This document shows, in pieces, positions 7,516 through 15,320 of a stretch of DNA of 16,612 nucleotides. Origin of the DNA: Powellomyces hirtus (taxonomy: Eukaryota; Chytridiomycota; Chytridiomycetes; Spizellomycetales; Powellomycetaceae); contig JAHLKG010000057.1 of the NCBI GenBank assembly GCA_025526995.1, positions 1-16,612 of the forward strand, read 5' to 3'. Numbering within the stretch: position 1 is the first letter of the stretch; each line of letters opens with the position of its first letter. The notes below the pieces were generated by a model. That model did no database searches. It was not told where the DNA came from and saw only the letters and a program-made list of their open reading frames with translations. The position numbers and the translations under genes are program-made.

Positions 7516-8002
7516 CGTAAGAAGCGTACCGCCGGCGGGCCCTACCGGCCCCAGCGCCCCTGACGGCGCGGCCACCCTAATGATCAAAGCATCTCCAAAC
7601 AATAGAATTGTCTTACGATCATCCAGCGCGTATTCCTGCTGTCATACCAGTGCGTCCTTTCGAACCTCTTCAAGCTTCTCATGTATTCTCACAACAAGTT
7701 GTTCTAATCCAACGGACAAAGCGTTGAACAAGTCAACCAATTTAATATTAAGATTCATTACATTCATAAGATCGGTATACCGATCTAGTCATTTCATTCA
7801 TAGCATCATTACTGCCCTAATGATCACCATTATTCTAAGCCTTCCCCGAGTCATGACCTTCATGATAGTGATAATGGTTAAACCAAGATGGATGTAAAAC
7901 GAGTAAGGGATTAAGTCAAATCCAAAGTAGAATAATGAAAGGGAAATAAGCGGCCTTACGAGACCCATACCCTCCTTACGGGGGGGGTCATTCCTATAGT
8001 AA
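7516..8002. other. Spacer upstream of the SSU rRNA gene, no gene seen
   Basis: Contains a GC-rich start, mixed unique sequence, a second CATTAC-like patch with the palindrome GATCGGTATACCGATC (about 7771-7786), and an inverted repeat ACCATTAT/ATAATGGT around 7827-7878. The frame of about 105 codons beginning at 7580 has no recognisable domain and its composition follows the low-complexity sequence, so I do not call it. Any rRNA promoter or processing signal would lie here, but none can be identified. Confidence 0.5.
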
Positions 8003-8247
8003 AGTGACCAGTGTATGATCATGGCTCATTATAAACGCAGGTCTTTGGCATAACACATGCTGGTAAAATGAATACAGAAGTATTCTTTGCAGAAAGGTGA
8101 GTAAAGGGTTTATCTGCCCGATGGGGTCCCTGGTGGCCCCCTTGGATGGTTTACCCCGTAGGATTAGGTAGATGGTTTGGTAACAGCAAACCATGCCTGT
8201 GATCCTTAGCATAGGCCACAGAGGGTTTAAATGAAGACCCTTCCCTT

Positions 8248-8278
<31 letters not shown>

Positions 8279-9280
8279 AAAGCTTGACCCAGCCAATGAC
8301 AGCAGGATCAATTCTGCTTCCTTGTACCTGTATAATGAACTAGGTCAAGAGAATAATCCCGGCAAAACCTGTGCCAGCAGCCGCGGTAATACAGGTGGGA
8401 TGGCGTTTGAAATCTTAAATAGGCATAAAGTGTGATTAGGTGGCCTAGGGCCAGCATCGTCCGGGCTATCAGCCCGAGGCACGATGGCTGGCTATGGCTT
8501 GAGTTCTAAGAGGAGAGTTAGAGGAATAACCAATGGAAGGATGAAATCTATAGATATTGGTTGGAACATCAAAAGCGACAGCATCACTCTATTTTAGAAC
8601 TGACACTGAATCACTAAAGTGTGGGGAGCAAACCGGATTAGATACCCGATTAGTCCACACCCTGAATACTGAATGTTCCGGTCAATACACTAATTACCCA
8701 ACATTCCGCCTCCATAGTACTATGGCAACGTAGAAATGGAATTGATTTGGCGGGTTTTAACACCAGCAGTGGAGCATGTGGTTTAATTGGAGGATACGCC
8801 CTAAATCTTACCTTCTCTTATAGTCAATAACGCCTTATGGCGGGACCGAGGTCATCACCTTGAACCTTTTGACTTTTGGTGTTGCATGGCTGTTGTAAGT
8901 TGGTTCAGTGATGATTCGATAACCAGCGCTACGTGCAATTAGGCACCCCACTTCAAGCACGCACGGCCCCATGAGAAGGGCTACACACATGCTACAAAGG
9001 TAACTATCAATATCATCAACCGTTACCTCAGTTCGGATTGTGATCTGGAACTCGGTCACATGAAGTTGGAATTGCTAGTAATCGCAGTTTATCATCCTGC
9101 GGTGAATCTAAGTCTTGAAATTGTACAAATCGCCTGTCGCACGCGCCGAGTTGAATTATCTGTAGTAATTTTTAGCTGTACTCTTATATCTTTTCCAGTT
9201 ATCTTACTTAGGTTTTTTGGCAAGGGGCGTTAAGTCATAACAAAGTCACGGTTCGGGAACGAGTTGTGAAATTAGATACA
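8003..9280 (+). rRNA. rns: Small-subunit rRNA, uninterrupted but divergent
   Basis: 5' landmark TGATCATGGCTCA (about 8016-8028). Then AGCAGTGAGGAATATTGGGCAATGGGCGAAAGC, a perfect 530 loop GTGCCAGCAGCCGCGGTAATAC (8371-8392), ATGAAATCTATAGATAT (690 loop), GGATTAGATACCCGATTAGTCC (8635-8656), GTGGAGCATGTGGTTTAATT, GGTGTTGCATGGCTG and GGGCTACACACATGCTACA. The 3' end is AAGTCATAACAAAGTCACGG plus a GGGAAC-capped helix 45. At about 1280 nt it is shorter than bacterial 16S. No intron or break is visible, unlike the split rRNA genes of many chlorophyceans. The decoding strand reads TTGTACAAATCGCCTGTCGC instead of TTGTACACACCGCCCGTCAC, so the gene is either fast-evolving or decaying. Ends are approximate. 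Confidence 0.9.
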
Positions 9281-9480
9281 TATCTATGTTTTATATTTGA
9301 TCATTATTACCCCTGGTGTGTTGATCCCACCTTCCTTATAACCAATTGGTCTTGTCTGGCCATAACCACGTTTCGTACTCTCCATGAAAGCTTGTGTCAC
9401 TGAATAGTCGATAGTCTGCTGGTTGCCCACCAGCAAGTATTGTACAGTATCACGATGATGCCGCCTGGCCGATAATGATT
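9281..9480. other. Spacer after the SSU rRNA gene, no gene seen
   Basis: Short AT-rich sequence with an ordinary hairpin (CTGCTGG / CCACCAGCAAG near 9417-9437). No reading frame, tRNA fold or terminator can be supported. Confidence 0.4.
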
Positions 9481-9592
9481 GTGGCGTATTGACCTTTGGT
9501 CATGACCAGTAGAAACATTTCTAAAGGGCGTCCAGGTTTGCCGGCGGAGCCGGCGGGGCACCATCACCTTCAGTAAAACCAGATAACCAATC
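9481..9592. repeat. Isolated pair of GCGT...ACC hairpin units
   Basis: Two consecutive units like those of the right-hand array: GGCGT with TGACC/GGTCA arms ending GACCA, a linker GTAGAAACATTTCTAAAG with its own AGAAA/TTTCT mini-hairpin, then GGGCGTCC with a GCCGGC-rich inner hairpin ending GGCACC. The linker is nearly the same as AGAAACTAATTTCTAAAG in the array (about 15519-15536). This shows the family is dispersed and not confined to the array. Confidence 0.7.
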
Positions 9593-10959
9593 CCCAGAAT
9601 TGTTTAGTCCAAAGACTCAGTAGTTTACTCCGCCCAAAATCGCAACCAGATTGTCGGCAAACTGTTGCCTCTCTTTTGACGATTTTGATCATTTCATGAT
9701 TTTGGTTAGAATTTATTATTTTTGCATATAGATTAAAATCTTTGGATCTTTTGGTTGTTGTCCGTTAATAGACGGTAACCCATGTTAGGGAGAGAACATC
9801 GACCGACCACGTTTCAACTTCTTGATTCATGATTAACATGAGGCCGTATAGGACTCTAACCTACATTTTACTGATTTACAGTGTTGTAACTAAGGGGACT
9901 CTATAAAATAAAGAGTTTTAACAATCATGATAGGCAGGAGTAAAAGCCTGATAAATTAGAATACTATATCTTATTTAAGATCATGCCGTGAATTTCTTCT
10001 AGTATAATTTTATCATATCACGAACATGCTGTACTCTACCATCAATTTCTAATGGTTCTTTAATAAACTCGGGGTGGAGTTACCCGATAACAACTATAGG
10101 GGCTACAGGGAAGACAGGTTAACTATAAATTCTTTCAATAATCTTACAGTTCTTTGGTGAGTCGTTTAACTTAAGGCGAACCCTCTCTTGCTTTCTATAC
10201 AACCTTACCATAAAACAGGGTGGCTAGAAATTAGTATAAAACTTTCGTAAATTGGAGAATATTCTTTACCTCATGAGCTTTACAACTAAATAGTTATAGC
10301 TTTGTCGACTCTGCCCGAAGGGATGTAATAATATCTAATGGTAAAATAAGTTTTACCAATGCACAACAGATAAAACTGTCCCTCCATAATCTCTACCTAG
10401 TATTTACGCTCTTATGGATTTATCCTTCAAAGATAATAACGTTTAGGGTCAAACTAATGCAACATCATAAATGGGTGAGGCAATATTTCCTTGACATGGA
10501 TTTTACTAAATAACCTGATTATTACAGTACTTATTAACCAAGGTTTCCTTGGTAACCTACAGCAAAGAATAGTTGGTATTATTATTATTCGTCCTACCAA
10601 AAATCTAAATTTTACTTGTTATTTCACCCCCTTTGTGGGTGAACCGACTACCGTAAAGCCCCTAGGGCTTGATTAATTAAACTGCCGCGTAGATATCTAC
10701 TAAACAATATCTGGCTCATAGTATACAAGTTTCTTGATAAAGATGGCATTTATTGAATATGTAACCGTAGTCTAGTTTAATCTATAAAAGAGTTACTATA
10801 CTGAATAGTTATTACGACCTTCAAGGTCTATTGTGCTGGGAGATTAAATTTAATAGGGGTAAGACTTTAAATGAGAAGGCTTGCTTTAAAAAGATAAATA
10901 ACATGTTGTAGTCATCTTGTCTTTCATCTATCTTTAAGATAAAATCAGACACGAACATC

Positions 10960-11046
10960 ACCCCCCGACCGCAGGGGGTTCCAGCATGTGATGGAATTCC
11001 CGAGGGCACCCGGTGGGGCCCATGGCCCGGCGGAGGAGCACCCATG
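10960..11046. repeat. GC-rich hairpin cluster in AT-rich region
   Basis: An abrupt block of GC-rich sequence (CCCCCCGACCGCAGGGGG, then GGGCACCCGGTGGGGCCC and GGCCCGGCGGAGG) within otherwise AT-rich DNA. It resembles the dispersed GC palindromes and looks inserted. No coding content is supported. Confidence 0.55.
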
Positions 11047-11935
11047 TCCATTTATTGACGTGATGGCTACGAGCCAGGAGGTCTTGTAACGATTTAGTCA
11101 TTTATTTGTTGGAAGGGCAGGTTAAAGTATTGGCGTATTTTACCTTATAGTTTTCGTTACATTCGTTTTAAACGATTTTGTCGAGAGAGATTAACTAGTC
11201 TTTATCTAGGGGGGCTTATCAGGCTTAAAGCCTAAAACAGTAGCTTGATTCATTAAATTACTAGACCCTATTTATTGGGCCCCTACGTGGCTACAGCCTT
11301 CCCATGAAGGGATTAGATTAAAATATCAGGAGGAATACAGTATGACGCTCTTGTTATTTCTCTAAGTTAACTTTAAGTTGAATTCTAGAATCGTTAGGTT
11401 AAGTATATAGTACTTCCTATTAAAGTAAGCAGCCAATAAAGTTTTAAGGTTATGTGCACTTATCTATTACCCATGTTGTTGACTCTAAAATAAAGGTCTA
11501 CTAGCTTATACATGTTCCTCATAAGAGTGAGTAGGTGCAAGTGTAATAATTAACCAAACCTACACTTTATGCATTTATTAACCCGCTTGCCGGGGTAGCC
11601 CTTTAAGATATAGTGTTTAAGGATGAGCTGTATAATACTAATACCTAAAAATATTAAAATGCGGATAGAAATGGTTCCACATTTATACAAGTTATTCAGC
11701 TAACTTTAGGGTGTGGCAGCTTCCTTCACTCTTAATCTAGACCAAAGGTTTGTTTGAGTAAGTTGCATTATAGCCTATGAATAAGATTTGCCGTTAGGCC
11801 CTTAAGGGGGAATTGTTACTATAACATGAACTTAGGTCGATGATTCGACATCCTAACATTAGTAATCTTGCTATACTCTATTTAGAGCTGCATGAACCAA
11901 TTAGTTGCCCCTGTGTTGTATGATTTGTAATAGCT

Positions 11936-12066
11936 GGCCCGACGGGGGCCCGGAAGGGGCCGACAGGCGGGTACGGTGTTGCAAGTTTGGTTGTGGAGCA
12001 GCCCTAGAGCCGGTGGGCTAGGTCCGTGGACCTGAGGCGTAAGCCGAGGGCCCGTCGGGGGCCCGT
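11936..12066 (-). repeat. GC-rich cluster with an inverted copy of an array hairpin
   Basis: Near 12008-12050 the minus strand reads CCCTCGGCTTACGCCTCAGG followed by TCCACGGACC. This matches the array unit at about 16385-16415 (CCCCTCGGCTTATGCCTCAGG then TCCAGCGGACC). The rest is made of GGGCCCG and GACGGG palindromes. This shows that array-type hairpins also occur in the opposite orientation several kilobases away. Confidence 0.65.
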
Positions 12067-13355
12067 TTAGGGTTTTGGTTATTATCCTATTTTTGATTAC
12101 TAACTTTAGCTTATTAACTGTCTACCCCCTCCCTTTAGCGTGATCCAGCACGTGCCATAGTTCAGCTAATATTTGTTTGGGTGAAACATTTAGTTATTTA
12201 AGATTTTATCTTTGCCATTGTTGCTCTCGCCTTGACCACGGTAAAACTTGTAATTAATGATAACACCTAATCAATTTAGGATGATCTTTTTGCCATGGAT
12301 TTAAGTATACTTGTTGGCCCGACAGCAGAGGTAAGTTCTCTTTAGCGGAACCTTTATAGTTTGGAGAACAGAATTGATACTTGGGCTATAGTAGGCAGGT
12401 AAAGTATTTATAACCTTTCCCGTTTAGGCAATTTGAATCCTGGATGATTCAAAATCATCTGGTTTGTAATGTTTGGATCTAGTTAAAATGATGTTTTTAC
12501 TATAACGAAGATCCAGACAAGAGTTAAGTTAGGAATAGTTTAGAATTCTTATTTGCTAGATTATGGATTATGGAGTCTCATTTAGGAAAACACTTATAGG
12601 TTTGGAGAAATCGAAGTAGGATTTATACAGACAGCAATTGTATTTTTAAATACGTAAACATAGAGAGGTGGTTTGTAAACATCACAAAATGAACATTAAC
12701 GATCCTTAACATTGTGGTTTATGTCGTAAAGTTGTGGTAGGACCATTAATAGTACCACAGCTAAACGAGCTTTACTATAAGATTATCCTGCTTACCTTTG
12801 AGTTTATCATGATGTCAACTCTATTTTACCACCTTTTAGTTTATGGCCTTATGTTCGTTATTAATTGATTGTTGCTTATTTAATTATAACGTTCCAGTTA
12901 TTTCGCTCCTTCACTTTGTTACGTCATGCCACGTCTACTGTTAAGCGAGAAATAATACTATAAATTAACGGGGAACTGCCAAACAAGAAATCTCCCTATA
13001 GGGTTTAAGTGTTAATGTACTTTATGGTGATTTTGGAACACCCAAGAATACTCATAAAATCACGCTAATAACTACGTGCTTGTTCCTGAGGTTTCCTATG
13101 GCCTACGGCAAACTTAGAACAGTTCTTGCTGTTTCTATCTATTCATGATTTCAATACTTTCTCAACTCATATTCAAATTTAGGATAAATTCAAGGGATTT
13201 ATTATCTCAACCAAGACGTGATAACCCTACGGAAATATCTTAGAACTACCTTATAAAATCCAATCTGTATCGACCGGTTTATTGTTCAGGGGCAATTAAT
13301 GCTATAATAAACAACCTAGAACTTCACGGTATAAAATACAATTTCCTTAGAACCT

Positions 13356-13374
13356 GAGCCCGGCTGCCGCCGGG
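13356..13374. repeat. GC mini-palindrome, copy 2
   Basis: GAGCCCGGCTGCCGCCGGG, identical to the copies at 6087 and 13925, located just left of the orphan group I intron core. Confidence 0.75.
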
Positions 13375-13682
13375 GACCCTGCCCAACGAGCCGGCAGCTC
13401 TTTCAACACCAAGATCACAAAAGTAGTACAAAAGATCATATCGTAGTACCAAAAGACTCGGAAGATTGGGTGATGTGGTTTTCTTTGGGTAAAATGGCGC
13501 TAGATGCTGGAACACCCTTTTAGCCCCATCTAGTTCAAAAAACCCAAACTCACCAACCAACTATTGCCTACTCTATGCAAGCTAACTTCCGGGGGGACCC
13601 TGCCTGCGCCAGGGCAGAAAGAGTTCCAACAATTGGACAATCAGCAGGAAACCAAAGCTGCTATCATTTAAAATCATGCGGC

Positions 13683-13767
13683 CCTAGCCAGACAAGCCCG
13701 GGTCTTGGACCCGAGGCAACCGTGCCAGCACGGTCGCTGGCTTGGCTGGCAAGGATGCTTGCCATCC
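13683..13767. repeat. Double-hairpin element, copy d (composite, inside intron core)
   Basis: CTAGCCAGACAAGCCCGGG at the left, then GGACCCGAGGCAACCGTG and CACGGTCGCTGGC, ending TTGGCTGGCAAGGATG CTTGCCATCC. It shares the ACCGTG/CACGGT hairpin and the CCGAGGCAACC segment with composite copy b at 6802-6893 but in a different order and strand arrangement. Confidence 0.72.
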
Positions 13768-13910
13768 GACGGCAGGCGGGCCAACGACACCCAAGGGTGA
13801 TGGCGGCAAAACAGCGACTGAGGCGAATCAGTGATTTTGATGCGGGCGGATCCCGGCTGAGGGCCGGGGGTATTTTCGATACCCAGTATCTGAGGAGCCT
13901 GGGCTACTTG

Positions 13911-13952
13911 CTGGCAAGGATGCTGAGCCCGGCTGCCGCCGGGGCCATCCTA
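13911..13952. repeat. Double-hairpin half-element with a GC palindrome nested in its loop
   Basis: The usual stem-loop is GGCAAGGATG CTTGC CATCCTA. Here the GGATG and CATCC arms are intact, but the 5-nt loop is replaced by a longer segment containing GAGCCCGGCTGCCGCCGGG (13925-13943). This is one family inserted precisely in the loop of another. Confidence 0.75.
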
Positions 13953-14126
13953 CTTTTTACCATTAATTGATAAGCGACGGAATTATCACATTTGAAGATC
14001 TAGTCCACCACCTGAGAAACTGTCGGTAGAACCGACGGCTGCGTGTATAAAGAACTAAAGCAAAAGCAACCATCGGCATCAGTAAAACCAGACGAGTCTG
14101 CCGAGGGAGAAATTGTCGGTAGAACC

Positions 14127-14175
14127 TAGGATGGCAAGCCACCCTTGCCAGCCAAGTCAGGCCTTGCCTGGCTAG
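14127..14175 (+). repeat. Double-hairpin element, copy f
   Basis: CCTAGGATGGCAAGCC then ACCCTTGCCAGCCAAG, TCAGGC, CTTGCCTGGCTAGG. The second hairpin is the same as in copies g and h; the first has changed from GCATCC to CCACCC, weakening its stem. Confidence 0.8.
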
Positions 14176-14179
14176 GCCC

Positions 14180-14425
14180 CGACCAGGAAACCTTTTATAG
14201 GGCGTTGGCTTTCAACCAACCATGGGGAAGGTGCTCCTCTCGTCCCTCAGGGACTCCTGGCCCTCGGTCTTCCAGACCTTGGTCCACCGGACCTGGGCCC
14301 GACTGCCGGCGGTCGGCTACGCCGAGGGCCCCTCAGGGCCCCGCCGGTGGGCCTTCCGGCCCCAGTCGGCAATCTGCTGAACACCCACAATTTTTGGTAT
14401 AACCAGGGGGGACGTTTCACGCCCT
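14180..14425. repeat. Array-type hairpin unit and GC palindrome cluster
   Basis: Positions 14182-14221 form a standard unit: ACCAGGAAACC, AT-rich linker, GGGCGTTGG, loop, CCAACC. It is followed by a cluster of GC palindromes (GGCCCTCGG, GGGCCCGACTGCCGGCGGTCGG, GGGCCCCTCAGGGCCCC written here as separate arms) up to about 14375. No coding content is supported. Confidence 0.65.
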
Positions 14426-14596
14426 AGGAGATTTTATAGTCTTTTTATCATTTTTCCCGTATAAAGATTAAAGAATCCTCCACAGGTGGTAAGTCTCCTG
14501 CCAGGTGTAAGTCCTGTATAATGACCAAGCATTGAGTATCCGTGGTGGGTTGCACGCTCGACACTCACGGCGCTTGTATTGCTCGCCAGTCCCCTA

Positions 14597-14788
14597 CCTC
14601 GCACGACCATCACATGCAACTTAATAAGAAAAGAGAAAATCAGCTAGTTAGATCACTTTAAGGTTCGAGTTCAAGCAACCTGCTTTCAAGCATGCGTAGT
14701 ACTCTGAACTAGCTGTGCACCCTGATAGTGGTAATCACCCCACACTCGAAACCCCTCCTACTCTTATTTAACCGCCCGTCGTGCGAGG
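14597..14788. other. Candidate multi-helix structured element
   Basis: An outer 11-bp perfect inverted repeat, CCTCGCACGAC (14597-14607) with GTCGTGCGAGG (14778-14788), encloses an inner 9-bp perfect pair, CAGCTAGTT (14641-14649) with AACTAGCTG (14707-14715). Inside that are small stems GGTT/AACC (14662-14680) and GCTT/AAGC. It does not fold as a standard tRNA on either strand: the anticodon loop and T-arm fail. It may be a structural RNA, an intron domain or another nested repeat. Confidence 0.4.
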
Positions 14789-14867
14789 GGGGGCTGGTTG
14801 CGCTTTTGGTCGTAGGCTCCTACCGAGCCTTTGGACTAAAGCAAAGCAACCATCAGCATCAGTAAAC

Positions 14868-14925
14868 CCCAGCTAACCAATCAGCAGCAGGAAACCAAGA
14901 TGATGATATAGTCCGATCTAGGTCG
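14868..14925 (+). other. Shrunken group I core: Q-like joined to S-like element
   Basis: CAATCAGCAGCAGGAAACC is followed within a few bases by GATGATATAGTCCG, with the R-like and P8 parts missing. The preceding AAGCAACCATCAGCATCAGTAAA resembles sequence at 14062-14085 near the orphan core, so this looks like a deleted copy of the 3' part of that intron. Confidence 0.55.
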
Positions 14926-15074
14926 AAACGTGCTCCAGCATACAGCCGGACGGAGCCAGCCGACAAGCGTCGGGTCAACCCGACCAGGAAACTGTTTAAA
15001 GGCGTTGGTCTGTCGGCTGTTGCCCAACCAAGAAACATTTATTTAGGCGTTGGGTTAAAACCACAACCATTGCC

Positions 15075-15126
15075 GTAGGATGGCAAGCATCCTTGCCAGC
15101 CAAGTCAGGCCTTGCCTGGCTAGCCC
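15075..15126 (+). repeat. Double-hairpin element, copy g, nested in an array hairpin
   Basis: Reference copy. Hairpin 1 is GGATG GCAAG CATCC; hairpin 2 is GCCAGCCAAG / CTTGCCTGGC with one C-C mismatch and loop TCAGGC. It lies in the loop of an array unit whose outer arms are CGTAG (15074) and CTACC (about 15167). It is identical to copy h over 52 nt. Confidence 0.85.
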
Positions 15127-15231
15127 TTGTATCAGCTTTGCTGCTATCCGCCTCAGCGGCAAGGACTACCAACTTTATAGGCGTTGGCTTTCAACCAACC
15201 AACCGACATGCGTGGATCCTGATCCACCAGG

Positions 15232-15320
15232 ATGATGGTAGCGGGAGCTAAAAAGAAGGAAAAAGGCTAAAAAAGGACAGACTAGAAAAGAAGAAGAGAA
15301 CTACTGGAAGGCAGGGTGGA
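15232..15320 (+). other. Purine-rich tract inside the array
   Basis: About 85 nt nearly free of pyrimidines in long stretches on the plus strand (AAAAAGAAGGAAAAAGG, AGAAAAGAAGAAGAGAA). It interrupts the regular hairpin spacing. There is no coding or structural signal; such strand asymmetry can favour RNA-DNA hybrid or triplex formation, but that is inference. Confidence 0.6.

Larger units (their letters stand above)
9593..13330. other. About 3.7 kb AT-rich region with no recognisable gene
   Basis: I compared both strands by eye with landmark sequences of the rnl 5' half, of conserved mitochondrial proteins (cox1, cob, nad1, nad3, nad5) and of tRNA T-arms, and found nothing I can support. Even with TAG as leucine, frames are short. 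Small hairpins are common, for example TTAGG...CCTAA around 11832-11856. A hydrophobic stretch around 12760-12860 is interrupted and not assignable. The region could hold fast-evolving rRNA pieces, decayed genes or true spacer. Confidence 0.4.
13490..14012 (+). other. Orphan group I intron core swollen by hairpin insertions
   Basis: Shows ATGCTGGAACACCC (13504-13517), a Q-like element GGACAATCAGCAGGAAACC (13635-13653) matching the first rnl intron, a possible R-like AACAGCGACTGAGG (about 13809-13822) and an S-like GAAGATCTAGTCCACC (13994-14009). Peripheral loops carry a composite double-hairpin element (13683-13767) and a second hairpin with a nested GC palindrome (13911-13952). I could not identify the flanking exons. 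It may interrupt an unrecognised rRNA or protein gene, or be a free-standing relic. A frame of 131 codons across it follows repeat sequence and is not a gene. Confidence 0.6.

Noticed and set aside
10491..10676. 61-codon frame with faint nad1-like spacing (LGNLQQRIVG)
   Set aside because: It lacks the conserved nad1 core residues, opens only with TTG, and has stops on both sides.
12720..12960. Hydrophobic frame (ILLTFEFIMMSTLFYHLLVYG) suggesting a nad gene
   Set aside because: It is short, interrupted by TGA and TAA, and matches no conserved nad or cox motif that I can identify.
13575..13970. A 131-codon plus-strand frame
   Set aside because: It crosses the orphan group I core and two hairpin elements; the translation follows those elements and is not protein-like.
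14641..14715. tRNA-like fold with a 7-bp AGCTAGT/ACTAGCT acceptor on the minus strand
   Set aside because: The anticodon loop has six rather than seven bases, there is no T-arm next to the acceptor, and no D-arm. A nested hairpin explains the pairing better.
14770..14788. ACCGCCCGTCGTGCGAGG resembling the SSU decoding strand
   Set aside because: Only about a dozen bases match, no flanking SSU helices are present, and the segment is one arm of an 11-bp inverted repeat.
15001..15030. GTT...AAC hairpins as integron attC-like sites
   Set aside because: attC sites need the RYYYAAC and GTTRRRY boxes in a defined order with spacers. Here many stems lack GTT/AAC (CGGG, AAAGA, CATG) and there is no integrase or cassette gene.
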